Positions 1 through 7,492 of a stretch of 43,741 nt of DNA are shown here, piece by piece. Location of the stretch: contig JAUHWX010000004.1 of the NCBI GenBank assembly GCA_030427285.1, positions 1-43,741 of the forward strand, given 5' to 3'. The notes beneath the pieces were generated by a model that was not told the origin of the DNA, made no database searches, and was given only the letters and a program-made list of their open reading frames with translations. The stretch comes from Bacteroidia bacterium. Its GTDB lineage: Bacteria > Bacteroidota > Bacteroidia > Flavobacteriales > Schleiferiaceae. Numbering within the stretch: position 1 is the stretch's first letter; each line of letters opens with the position of its first letter. The position numbers were made by a program, and so were the translations under genes.

Positions 1-608
1 GGCGGAGCCACTCTGCTTGTGATTTTTTTGTTGTTTGCATCCAGCAAAGCTAGCTGAGGGGATGCCTGGTGGGCAAGATGGGGTTGCTTGGAGGGATACT
101 CATCAATTACAGTTCCTTGTGGCCTGCCTACTAAAAATTCTTGTTCAAAATCACTTCCAAAAGCTAAAATAGAAGGAAAAAGCGTAGAACTAACAGGCGT
201 AGAACCGATTGGTGGAAGATATTTTGCCAACAAGTCATCTAATGTCTTTTTAATGTTTAGACATAAATCATTTCCAGAGGGCTTAATAACGTTCGCTTGA
301 AAGATAGAATCAAGCTTTATTCCCCTATATATGATGAACTCAATGCTATCATGATGAATGATAGATTGATTTAATGGTTTTAATATTAAGTTGACCAGAT
401 TAGAATCAGAATCGTTTGGCTGAACAACTATTAAGCTTTTTGTGACAGCATATGCTTTGGATCCAGCAATACATTTATGAATACTTGTAAGTTGGAACCT
501 CTCTTGATTACCATTTGGAGGTAGAAGATTGGTAATGCTTCCAAATTCTTTATCTGAATCTTGTTGCTGAAGCTTATCAATATCAGAAAAAAAGCAAATA
601 TCAGGCAT
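1..608 (-). CDS. N-terminal half of a large uncharacterised protein (split gene, open at window edge)
   Basis: An ATG at 606-608 opens a frame that runs to base 1 without a stop, beginning MPDICFFSDIDKLQ. It is about 202 codons. The stretch around LVNLILKPLNQS and IEFIIYRGIK resembles the N-terminal part of large Bacteroidota proteins of unknown function that I recall continuing into a region rich in ID-LF, GW-IG-F and FGFEI-like motifs. Exactly that continuation begins the minus-strand gene ending at 40754, on the other edge of the window. I infer that the two are one gene on a circular molecule. Residues after about 165 (YPSKQPHL onward) are encoded by the dispersed repeat at 76-99 and by sequence inside it, so they probably belong to an insertion rather than the native protein. 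Its upstream region (609-811) is the likely promoter of the whole large-protein operon. Confidence 0.7.
   Translation of the reverse strand, partial: MPDICFFSDIDKLQQQDSDKEFGSITNLLPPNGNQERFQLTSIHKCIAGSKAYAVTKSLIVVQPNDSDSNLVNLILKPLNQSIIHHDSIEFIIYRGIKLDSIFQANVIKPSGNDLCLNIKKTLDDLLAKYLPPIGSTPVSSTLFPSILAFGSDFEQEFLVGRPQGTVIDEYPSKQPHLAHQASPQLALLDANNKKITSRVAP
76..99 (+). repeat. Dispersed GATGGGGTTGCTTGG repeat, copy 1 (inside the split gene, left edge)
   Basis: AGATGGGGTTGCTTGG (76-91) followed by AGGGATAC (92-99). It shares both the core and the AGGGATAC flank with copy 2 and lies in the C-terminal end of the N-half of the split gene. Confidence 0.8.
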
Positions 609-811
609 TTATTCTTTATAAAAAGTAATGGTTAGCAATGATTATCAGGGCTCATTCTTTATAGATTTATCGCAACAAAAATAAGCTCGTTAAAAATGCA
701 GATTTATGTAACGGTCTTTAGAGTCACACATATTCAGTCTACAAAGTTAACTTAGTAGTGAACCAATAAATACCAATTTACCTTCCCCCACTCCGATTTT
801 CCAGCACTGAA
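609..811. promoter_or_regulatory. Intergenic region upstream of the large-protein operon
   Basis: About 200 bp separate the start of the split gene from the 3' end of the HTH gene at 812. The decamer ATTCTTTATA occurs twice (609-618 and about 653-662), which on the minus strand puts TATAAAGAAT immediately before the start codon and again 44 bp upstream. This could be a promoter or operator repeat. No terminator hairpin was seen. Confidence 0.35.
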
Positions 812-1051
812 TTATTTTTTTCGAAAATAAATTTCAAAGACTAACTCACATGGTTGTTTATAGTAATACGTTTGCCTTTTACGACAGTAGTCAATACTAC
901 CTCCTAGGTCTTTTAGATAATTGATCTTTTGGTAGAGGGTACTTGGGGAAAGATTAAGCCTTTGAGCAAAAAAATTTGGACGACCCGTCTTTTGAATACT
1001 GATCCAGTAGTCAATTTGACGTAACACATTCTTTTCTTTCTCTAGGAGCAT
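812..1051 (-). CDS. Small helix-turn-helix DNA-binding protein
   Basis: This 79-residue basic protein starts at an ATG at 1049-1051. Its middle (LRQIDYWISIQKTGRP, then FFAQRLNLSPSTLYQKINYLKDLG) has the pattern of a winged helix-turn-helix, with the recognition helix around SPSTLYQKINYL. Proteins like this are common as small putative regulators in Bacteroidota accessory regions. It sits between the promoter region of the large-protein operon and the WGR gene, and could regulate either. No ligand-binding domain is present. The specific target is not known. Confidence 0.7.
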   Translation of the reverse strand: MLLEKEKNVLRQIDYWISIQKTGRPNFFAQRLNLSPSTLYQKINYLKDLGGSIDYCRKRQTYYYKQPCELVFEIYFRKK

Positions 1052-1446
1052 GGGCAGGTATGCTTTAGGGGGTTGAGGGAAAAATCAAATCATATATAGA
1101 AAACGAAAGATTCATTGATCCGTTGTGGTAATTGAAACATTTCTTTGATTTTTAGGTGTCATGGTATGCCCTACTTATCCACCCTATTTCTTAGAAAGTT
1201 TTTGAGTGTCTTGTGTGCACAATTTATCATGTCAATTCACACCTGAAAGGAGGCGAACTGGATGCTTTTATGAGTTAAATTAAACCTCGGTTTTTTCTAA
1301 CTCACTAATGAGTTAATAACCCCTTGAAAACGATGAAAAAGGGAAAGGCACCGGCAGATAAATCACTCGACTGAATTCCTTAGCGTTGGATTTTGGCTGG
1401 ATTCTATAAAAACCCCTATTTGGAGAAACGAAACTCAGAGGAGAAT
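1052..1446. promoter_or_regulatory. Intergenic stretch with an AACTCA-CTAA-TGAGTT palindrome
   Basis: No convincing gene is seen in these 395 bp. The octamer TGAGTTAA occurs at 1271-1278 and again at 1309-1316. The second copy forms a perfect interrupted palindrome with AACTCA at 1299-1304, separated by CTAA. Repeated half-sites upstream of the WGR gene suggest an operator, perhaps for the adjacent HTH protein, but that is inference. AGGAG at 1438-1442, just before the ATG at 1447, is an unusually good ribosome binding site for this window. Confidence 0.4.
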
Positions 1447-1680
1447 ATGGCTCGCTTTTACTCGATCACCATCACCCCTACCCTATTTGGCGATTGGGCC
1501 TTGGTTCGCGGATGGGGACGGATTGGATCGGCGGGGAAAAAGATGGAAATGTGGTTTGATGATAAGCATGAAGCCCAAGCCATTTGTACCAAAATAACTT
1601 CTAGCAAAATCAAGCGGGGCTACCAAAGTTCTTATCAAACAACTCCATATACTCCTCAAGCGTCATCCCAATTTTTGTAA
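1447..1680 (+). CDS. WGR-domain protein
   Basis: I chose the ATG at 1447 (MARFYSITI) over the upstream in-frame start at 1393 because an AGGAG ribosome binding site lies directly before it and the WGR domain starts there. Residues 1-60 carry the WGR signature: aromatic N-terminal strand, LFGDWALVRGWGRIGSAG, then a helix with DKHEAQAICTKI and the terminal KRGYQ. Small free-standing WGR proteins occur on plasmids and near conflict genes; the domain is a putative nucleic-acid-binding module also found in PARPs. The C-terminal tail after KRGYQ is low-complexity and overlaps the 3' end of the convergent nuclease gene by 25 nt, so the tail may be non-native read-through. Confidence 0.75.
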   Translation: MARFYSITITPTLFGDWALVRGWGRIGSAGKKMEMWFDDKHEAQAICTKITSSKIKRGYQSSYQTTPYTPQASSQFL

Positions 1681-2662
1681 GCACCTTCTTTAAATAGTTC
1701 TTTTGCCCTTCTGTATCTATTGTAAGCCCTCTGCTTTTCATCGATATCATTGAGATCTTTTCGTCCTGCCAATAATCCTTTAGCTCTTTTTGAAAGTGTT
1801 GAATCTCTTGAAATATTTTCTGTTTGAAAATCTGACACAAGTTGTTCTCGGTCTCTTGCAGTTCTTTCAATAAGCGCTGCTCGATCTGATTCAAATTTTT
1901 CTGGAAGATATTCTCTTCGGCTTCTAATTCCGTCGATTTTTGCTTCAATAATTCTCTCATCGGTTTCAACTTCTCGTCGAGCTTCGCTTTGTAAGTGTTC
2001 AAGTCCCTGGCTGATTCTGCCTCTAACTTTTCTTTCAGCCTCTCCAAACTCTCTTGCTGCTCGGCTTTCTTCTGCTTTATTCTCATCTGGAAGAACTCTA
2101 AACAACTCTGATAACTCTGCCTTTCTGTCTTCAATCTCCCAGAGTTTGTCTTCTCGATTTTTAATGCTTCGTTCAATAATTTCTTTTTCTCTTCCAATTC
2201 GTGCTTCTTCCTGTTCAATTGTTTCTCCTGATCCTCTAGCATTTTTTTCAGCTTGCTCGATTCGAACATCAAGAACTCGTTCTTCTGCGATAAGTTCTCT
2301 TTTCTTTTTAAAATATCGTTCTTCCAATTTGTCTTGCTTGTCTCTAACTCCTTCCTGTAGCTCTTCAATTTCGATAGACTTTTCTGAATATCTTGATCGT
2401 ACCTTTCTTTCAATTCTGTTTCGTATGACAAGCCATTCGTCTTGATATGTTTCAATATCTGATTCAACTCGATAGATTTTTTTTCTAAGTCGATTTTCAG
2501 ATTGGGAATATTGTTCTGACTCCAAACTGCTTTCAATTGACCGTATAAGGTTTCTAATTTGCGTTGATCTGCACGAGGAAGACTCTTCAAAAAGCTTTCT
2601 TTGGAGTTCATCAATTGATGGAACTCGTCCTGAATTGGTATAGGAAGTTGATACGTATTCAT
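1610..2662 (-). other. Alternative open frame (350 codons) overlapping the nuclease coiled coil
   Basis: A second minus-strand frame stays open for 350 codons inside the coiled-coil part of the nuclease gene and 46 bp beyond it. It starts at an ATG (MNTYQLPIPIQ), encodes a leucine-rich coiled coil with ELETSKTNWKNDILKRK-like heptads, and ends in a globular-looking tail (EEYMELFDKNFGSPA). Purine-rich coiled-coil DNA is often open in neighbouring frames, so this is most likely a by-product. A nested protein or a frameshifted C-terminus of the nuclease cannot be excluded from the sequence alone. Confidence 0.25.
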
Positions 2663-3365
2663 GGTTTGTTTCTAATAAGGAATAGATCCATTTTGTTTTG
2701 TCTGTTCTATAGAAAACATCTTTGATATCTTCAGGCTTTGACCTGGGGACTGATATTTCAATTGTATCTATTTTAAGATGCTGAAGCTTTATCCGCTTTT
2801 CTGCATCTACTTTATGGGTAGCAGCAATCTCAATAAATAATATGGGTTCATTTTGCTGATTAAAAAAGACTGCATCAGGTCTGATTTCATGGAATCGACC
2901 AGGTAATTTTGTCTTCTGTTTATCATCAGAGTCAAATTGGAGCTTACCATTTACGTCCAAATAATAAGGTATTTCTAGTTTAACTCGATGTGCCTTGACC
3001 ATTTTGGATTTTGTAAGTCTAATAGGGTCTCCATCAGCCCCTTTAGGAGGGTATTTATATATTGCCGGAACCCTTACTTCTTTGATATGCAATAAATGCT
3101 TCTTAGCAAACTCATGCCTGTAAGTCTCATCATTATACTTACATCTATCTTCTTCTCTAACCTGTTGGTTATGATGCCGAAAGTAAGATTGTCTAACTTC
3201 TGGATGAACAGCTTGCATTTCCTTGTGGCAGCCTAAGCAAAAGTAACCTTTACAACCACTTTCAGCCTCTGAAACATGGATTATATTTCCTTCCTTATTT
3301 TTAGCAAATACATTTTGAATGTTATGGTTGTCTTCTTTCTCCATGGGCTTTCGATTGATTGTCAC
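1656..3365 (-). CDS. CoiA-like nuclease with long C-terminal coiled coil
   Basis: The 569-residue protein starts at a GTG (3363-3365) that overlaps the TGA of the upstream gene as GTGA; an ATG lies seven codons in. Residues 38-66 carry a zinc-ribbon-like element with C43 and C46 and an FRHH motif. Residues 160-190 hold RPDAVFF followed by FIEIAATHKVD, which fits the PD-(D/E)xK nuclease core of competence CoiA-like proteins (D164, E179, K185). From about residue 270 to 545 the protein is a charged coiled coil rich in E, K and R. The nuclease fusion and the coupled effector-associated-domain gene suggest a defence or conflict role on DNA. The last 1 kb is also open in a second frame on the same strand. 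I prefer this frame because the nuclease domain runs into it without a break. Confidence 0.7.
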   Translation of the reverse strand: MTINRKPMEKEDNHNIQNVFAKNKEGNIIHVSEAESGCKGYFCLGCHKEMQAVHPEVRQSYFRHHNQQVREEDRCKYNDETYRHEFAKKHLLHIKEVRVPAIYKYPPKGADGDPIRLTKSKMVKAHRVKLEIPYYLDVNGKLQFDSDDKQKTKLPGRFHEIRPDAVFFNQQNEPILFIEIAATHKVDAEKRIKLQHLKIDTIEISVPRSKPEDIKDVFYRTDKTKWIYSLLETNHEYVSTSYTNSGRVPSIDELQRKLFEESSSCRSTQIRNLIRSIESSLESEQYSQSENRLRKKIYRVESDIETYQDEWLVIRNRIERKVRSRYSEKSIEIEELQEGVRDKQDKLEERYFKKKRELIAEERVLDVRIEQAEKNARGSGETIEQEEARIGREKEIIERSIKNREDKLWEIEDRKAELSELFRVLPDENKAEESRAAREFGEAERKVRGRISQGLEHLQSEARREVETDERIIEAKIDGIRSRREYLPEKFESDRAALIERTARDREQLVSDFQTENISRDSTLSKRAKGLLAGRKDLNDIDEKQRAYNRYRRAKELFKEGAYKNWDDA

Positions 3366-3697
3366 TCTTGAAAAGCAAGTGCTGGCGATTCTGAAGCATG
3401 AAAGACAATGCTGTTATCCATCCTTAAAAAGGCACATACTTTATCCAAAAGGGACAGGGTTTGAAGTGATATATTGTTATAAAAACGCTGAATTTCTTCA
3501 AATGAACTACTTTGAGTTCTCTCGCATCTGCTTATTCTGCTAAGACTGCCCAGAATAACTAAAATTTCATTTAGGTATAGTGATTCCATGTTTTCAGTAT
3601 TGCCTACAGCTTGTTCAAGAAGTTTGATTGCATCTTCTAGAAGTCCTGCCTTTACTAAAAGCCTTACCCTGCTTTGTATGAAATCTACATTATTCAA
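3362..3697 (-). CDS. Effector-associated-domain-like (EAD) small protein
   Basis: This 111-residue ORF starts at TTG (3695-3697); no better in-frame start is visible. Residues 1-90 are all-helical, with the pattern VRLLVKAGLLEDAIKLLEQ, then YLNEILVILGSLSRI, then SSFEEIQRFYNNISLQTLSLLDKV. That matches the helical bundle I know from effector-associated domains (EAD11-like), adaptor domains that recruit effectors in bacterial conflict systems. Its stop overlaps the GTG start of the CoiA-like nuclease (GTGA), so the two are translationally coupled. I infer that it tethers or regulates the nuclease. The residues after about 90 look unstructured. Confidence 0.6.
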   Translation of the reverse strand: MNNVDFIQSRVRLLVKAGLLEDAIKLLEQAVGNTENMESLYLNEILVILGSLSRISRCERTQSSSFEEIQRFYNNISLQTLSLLDKVCAFLRMDNSIVFHASESPALAFQE

Positions 3698-3829
3698 GAA
3701 AATATGATTTTTTAATTAGCACAATGTAGCTATTAGATTTTGTTTTGCAAAAATTATTAGCTAATTTTATTAGCAAATAAAACCGCATAGCACTCTAATT
3801 TCGAAGATGGGAGTAACATCGGCTTAAAA

Positions 3830-3856
3830 TGTACCAATTATTGATACATTTTTGTA
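3830..3856. promoter_or_regulatory. Imperfect 19-bp palindrome upstream of the XRE-HNH pair
   Basis: TGTACCAATTATTGATACA (3830-3848) pairs with itself at eight of nine positions, and the overlapping ATACATTTTTGTAT (3843-3856) is a second hairpin. Both lie 25-50 bp before the ATG of the XRE-like gene, in the 183-bp divergent region between the EAD gene and this gene. They are good candidates for the operator of the XRE-like protein. Confidence 0.45.
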
Positions 3857-3880
3857 TTAAATTAAAATACAGATGCAGTT

Positions 3881-4195
3881 ATGATACTTGAGGATATCGC
3901 AAAAGAATATAAGGCAGCTTGCATGCTTGTTCCAGATTTCGTTCATGATTCGGGGCTCAAACAAAGTCGTTTTTACAACCAGTTAGGATTGAGTAGAAAT
4001 GCCTTTGCAGTAAGGCTTAGAAATAATAATTGGTCACCAGACCAGCTCGAAAAAATTGGGCAACTTCTTGCTTCAATCAATACTTCAAAAAACAAAAACG
4101 CTCCAATAACCTTTATTCCAAAAAATTTACTGCAAGAGGAAATCCAACGAGAAAATGCAAAAGCGGTGGGCCAAATTTTCCCTATCACAGAATAA
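3881..4195 (+). CDS. XRE/Cro-like helix-turn-helix protein
   Basis: This is a 104-residue protein. Residues 20-65 (LKQSRFYNQLGLSRNAFAVRLRNNNWSPDQLEKIGQLL) look like a lambda-Cro-type helix-turn-helix as found in small phage-like regulators, with a polar C-terminal tail. It lies 16 bp upstream of the HNH gene on the same strand and downstream of a near-palindrome, so it is probably the autoregulator of a two-gene unit. It could instead act as an antitoxin-like controller of the nuclease; nothing in the sequence decides this. Confidence 0.6.
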   Translation: MILEDIAKEYKAACMLVPDFVHDSGLKQSRFYNQLGLSRNAFAVRLRNNNWSPDQLEKIGQLLASINTSKNKNAPITFIPKNLLQEEIQRENAKAVGQIFPITE

Positions 4196-4211
4196 TATTC
4201 AGTAGCAAAAA

Positions 4212-5126
4212 ATGACTAATCGAGATGATTTTAGTAAGAATATAAAGCTTCTCCTGGCTTTAAGAGTTGGTACTATTTGTTCTAACCCCAGTTGCTCTGT
4301 ACCTACTTATGGCCCCAATGGAGATCCTCATAAGACCACCAATATTGGAGTTGCTGCTCATATTACTGCTGCGGCAAAAGGTGGCCCTCGCTATGATCCC
4401 AATATGTCACCAGCCACAAGGAAAAGTATTAAAAATGGCATTTGGCTGTGTCAAAATTGTGCAAAACTTATAGATTCTGATGAAAATAAATACACCGTTA
4501 GTGTATTAGAAGTATGGAAGGAAAAAGCAGAAAAGAGAGCTCAACAAGCTCAGCAAAATTCAAGAATAATTAACACTGGGCCTAATTTTGCCTCTACTAT
4601 TGCAATCGTACTCGTTCAGCGGGAATCCTTATCTTTAAAACCTCCCCCTAACCTTTCTATTCCCAAAGGTTCTGTAGCAAGAAGAATCATAACCTTGAAA
4701 CCTACCGATGTTCCCTACGATTTAATTGATACTCAACTCCCAATACAATTCGGATTACCAGATCGAATCCCTCCTAAACATTGTTTAATTTCTGTTATTT
4801 GCCAAAATCAAGGAACAGGCCTGGATCAGAACATTAAAATCGATTTCGAATTTGAATCTGGTGCAATTGTCAATTATGACTTGGGGAAACAAGAAAGAAT
4901 TCAACATCTAAATGGGGGAAATGTAGGTTCCTGGAGTGCATCTTTTGCAATCATGAATCTACTTCCACGCGAATACAGAAATGTTACTATTTGTGCAAGA
5001 GATGAACCTTTTAAAGTTCATGTATGGTCACAAAATTCTTCAAATCAAGTTGATGCCTGTTATTTTGATGTGATTCTTGGGGGATTTGAGGTGGTCCCTA
5101 TAGAAAAATCTCCATACGGTACATAA
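4212..5126 (+). CDS. HNH-family nuclease with C-terminal beta-rich domain
   Basis: The 304-residue protein has an N-terminal HNH module at residues 20-105: CSNPSC (C23, C28), GVAAHI (H50), GGPRYD, MSPATRKSIKNGIWLCQNCAKLID (C80, C83), then an AEVWK-like helix. This sub-type of HNH is seen in bacterial defence and abortive-infection proteins, where a variable C-terminal domain senses or regulates. Here residues 135-304 are predicted by eye to be beta-rich, with no TPR repeats and no obvious SAVED domain. The gene follows the XRE-like gene by 16 bp. I infer a small toxic or anti-invader DNase unit under repressor control; the trigger is unknown. Confidence 0.7.
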   Translation: MTNRDDFSKNIKLLLALRVGTICSNPSCSVPTYGPNGDPHKTTNIGVAAHITAAAKGGPRYDPNMSPATRKSIKNGIWLCQNCAKLIDSDENKYTVSVLEVWKEKAEKRAQQAQQNSRIINTGPNFASTIAIVLVQRESLSLKPPPNLSIPKGSVARRIITLKPTDVPYDLIDTQLPIQFGLPDRIPPKHCLISVICQNQGTGLDQNIKIDFEFESGAIVNYDLGKQERIQHLNGGNVGSWSASFAIMNLLPREYRNVTICARDEPFKVHVWSQNSSNQVDACYFDVILGGFEVVPIEKSPYGT

Positions 5127-5516
5127 ACAAAACCCTCGCCAAAAAGTAAAGGGCAGCATCCTCAGACCCTACCCTTCCGCAACTTATTTTTATGACTAGT
5201 TGCCAAAGTCAGAAAGCTATTGCTTCCGCTGGCTACCTTGTCCCTGGCAGGTTGCTCCTCAGCAGAGCCTGCGTCCGTTTCAGGTAACATCTTAAAGATA
5301 CTACATGCATGCATTGTGTGCAAGGAAATATCTATTCTGATGGCTACAAATAACACCATATTACGAACTAATTCGTACTTGGCCGTTTATCCTCTTTTGA
5401 GGATTGCTTTTGCTGAGGTTCCTCAGAAAACCTTGGGGGTTTGGGGGCAAAGCCCCCAATGATTAGAGTCTGCGCGTAGCGCAATCCTTTTAAGCAGTAG
5501 CCTTAAGTTGCTTAAA
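5127..5516. other. Non-coding region preceding the iteron array, with a GC-rich hairpin
   Basis: No convincing gene is seen here. The most notable element is TTGGGGGC-AAA-GCCCCCAA at 5441-5459, an 8-bp perfect stem with a 3-nt loop, without a T-run after it on the plus strand. Together with the iterons it may be part of the replication origin (for example a primosome or single-strand initiation site), or it may end the HNH transcript. Short ORFs across it lack coding character. Confidence 0.4.
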
Positions 5517-5961
5517 TATCACCTTTTGAGGGAGATTTTGGACTGTTGTTGTTTTAATTCTTTTATAACATATTTTAAGACTTGTTTTCAGGCAGCATAA
5601 CTCATTGATTGTTAACGAATTGCGGTGGGCATATATCACCTTTTGAGGGTTGTTTATCACCTTTTGAGGGTGATAAAGCCTTTTAAAGTCACCTTTTGAG
5701 GGGATATTATCACCTTTTAAGGGAGGCTATTTTAGCCCTCATGAATGGCTTCCTGAAGCGATTTAAACCTTTTTACATGGATTTTATTATCACCTTTTGA
5801 GTATCAGTGCTTTAATACATAATTAACTATCACCTTTTGAGGGAGGCCATATTATAAATCAAAAAGTGGCTATACAGCCCTCTGGGCAATGATTACATGA
5901 AATCTATTATCACCCTTTGAGTATCAGCACTTTCATGCAGGATTAGTTATCACCTTCTGAG
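5517..5961. repeat. oriV: Iteron array (putative plasmid origin of replication)
   Basis: Nine copies of a TATCACCTTTTGAGGG-like iteron start at 5517, 5634, 5655, 5687, 5708, 5788, 5828, 5908 and 5948. The core TCACC-TTTTGAG is well kept; the last two are degenerate (CACCCTTTGA, CACCTTCTGA). Spacings of 21 and 32 bp, near whole helical turns, appear in the first half. In the second half the copies fall 80 and 40 bp apart because a 120-bp unit is duplicated (5708, 5788 and 5828 correspond to 5828, 5908 and 5948). The last copy overlaps the 3' end of the Rep gene. Directly repeated iterons next to a Rep_3 gene are the classic binding sites of the initiator. Confidence 0.85.
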
Positions 5962-7274
5962 TTCTGGGTGCTGACCATACGAAACCGATCTGGATAGCGT
6001 CTTTCTATTTCACTTTCCATGAAAGTTGCGACAAATCCACCTTCCTCAAATAATGCTTCTGGGCTTTTTCCTTTTGCAAATTGCCCCCCAAGATTTCCCA
6101 TCTCGTTTAAAGCACTTTCAAGGACTCCTTGAAGAATCTCAGGCTGCTCTTGGACAATACCCTGGCATATTTCTTTTCTGGCCATTGCCGCCTCCTGGTT
6201 TTTGCGATCTTGCTCTTGCTCTTTTTGGGCAACTACCTTATGCTTCAACTGCATAGTGGTTCCTTTATCAGTCCAATCTTCCTGGAGAGCACGAATGAGA
6301 AAGCCTGTTGGGCTTGTAATGGTCTTCCGCTTTTTATTCATCAGCAAAAATTTTTCTTCAAAATAAAGGGATACAGACCCTACCCTCTCCTGGGCAATAG
6401 CCCGCTTTTCTGGATCTTCTATTAGCCTAAATCCTTTTTGGAAAAACCGCCTTGCCGTATCTGAGGGAATTCCCATATCTATCAATTGAACAACGATAAG
6501 AGGAAGTTCATCTTTTAAGGGCGAAAGCTCCAGTAAGTTAAGTTGATCAGATATTTCAGCGGGTTCTTTAGGGACGTTCGGAAAAATATGGAATGTGAGC
6601 GACTCTACTTTTCGCCCTACCTTATGTTCTTCCATTTCAAACCTCAAATCTGTGTGCTTAATCAGGTCTTCGGATGATTTCTTAAGCGCTTTACTTTTGA
6701 AATGGCCATACAGGGGATAATCACACCCCATTTTGAGCTTGAGATCTTCTACTTCAAAAGTCCTTTTGCCTATTCGCCGGTACTGGCTTAAAAGCTCATA
6801 CATCCTGATAGAGTAACCACTTTTCAGGCGGGGAATATTGCTAAGTAAGTAGCTGGTAAACTCGCTTCTTAGCTCAATAAGGTAGGGTTTAAGTTTTTGG
6901 GAAATCTCAAACTCGACCGTGCGCTCTGCCAGATCTATGGTATATGAAGAAATAAAAAATGCTTTGGTGTATTTTTGCTTATTGATCTGAATATGGAGGG
7001 GATTATGGTTGAGACGCCTTGCAATATCTTCTAAATCTGTCAGGAAGCGCCCCCACTTTTTGCCGTCATGGTACCCCAGATAGCTTTTGATCCAGTCGAT
7101 ATCCATTCGGTAAAGTCCCAAATTTGTATCATCTGGCTTAACCTGAGACATAAGCAAGCGTGCGACTTTGTGCGCCCTGGCAGTAAGCTTCTCTGGATAA
7201 TTGGCTTCAATCAGCGCATTTCCCACTGTTACTTTGTAACCGTCAGGATTTTGTGAAGATGATTTTCTGGTCAT
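5943..7274 (-). CDS. Rep_3-family replication initiator protein
   Basis: The 443-residue protein starts at ATG 7272-7274. It has the two winged-helix layout of Rep_3/RepB initiators: an N-terminal half beginning VTVGNALIEANYPEKLTARAHKVARLL, and a second domain with SIRMYELLSQYRRIGKRTFEVEDLKLKMG, KSKALKKSSEDLIKHTDLRFEME and KVGRKVESLTFHI. These are the conserved helix and strand signatures of the family. A C-terminal extension of about 180 residues is helical, charged and unlike the short tails of typical members. The protein should bind the iterons at its own 3' side, melt the origin and control copy number by iteron handcuffing, as is known for the family. The gene is transcribed towards the array, so the last iteron is coding sequence. 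Confidence 0.9.
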   Translation of the reverse strand: MTRKSSSQNPDGYKVTVGNALIEANYPEKLTARAHKVARLLMSQVKPDDTNLGLYRMDIDWIKSYLGYHDGKKWGRFLTDLEDIARRLNHNPLHIQINKQKYTKAFFISSYTIDLAERTVEFEISQKLKPYLIELRSEFTSYLLSNIPRLKSGYSIRMYELLSQYRRIGKRTFEVEDLKLKMGCDYPLYGHFKSKALKKSSEDLIKHTDLRFEMEEHKVGRKVESLTFHIFPNVPKEPAEISDQLNLLELSPLKDELPLIVVQLIDMGIPSDTARRFFQKGFRLIEDPEKRAIAQERVGSVSLYFEEKFLLMNKKRKTITSPTGFLIRALQEDWTDKGTTMQLKHKVVAQKEQEQDRKNQEAAMARKEICQGIVQEQPEILQGVLESALNEMGNLGGQFAKGKSPEALFEEGGFVATFMESEIERRYPDRFRMVSTQNSEGDN

Positions 7275-7458
7275 AATTGTACCTGTTAATTGATAAGTAT
7301 CACCAATACTACAACAAGGTGATGTTTAATACAAGTCTTTTTGAAAAAAAATTACCTGCGCATTCACCTGCTACTGAATCTCCTTCTCCGCATCCATTAT
7401 ACATGATTCTGCAATTATCTAAACAGGTTTCAACAATTGTCCATTTGCAAAATCTACA

Positions 7459-7492
7459 TTTCGTTATTTCGTTATTTAACGATTTCGTTATT
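7459..7492. repeat. AACGAAATCGTT-type repeat cluster A (behind the partition genes)
   Basis: The stretch contains TTTCGTTATTTCGTTATTT followed by AACGATTTCGTTATT, that is, alternating half-sites CGTTAT and the near-palindrome AACGATTTCGTT. It overlaps the stop codon of the RHH partner gene and lies between it and the Rep gene. It is one of four such clusters in the window and the first candidate for a centromere (parS) or RHH operator. Confidence 0.6.

Noticed and set aside
88-300. Plus-strand open frame in the N-half of the split gene
   Set aside because: It is antisense to a frame that runs uninterrupted for 200 codons with recognisable family features; it has no domain and arises from the repeat copy.
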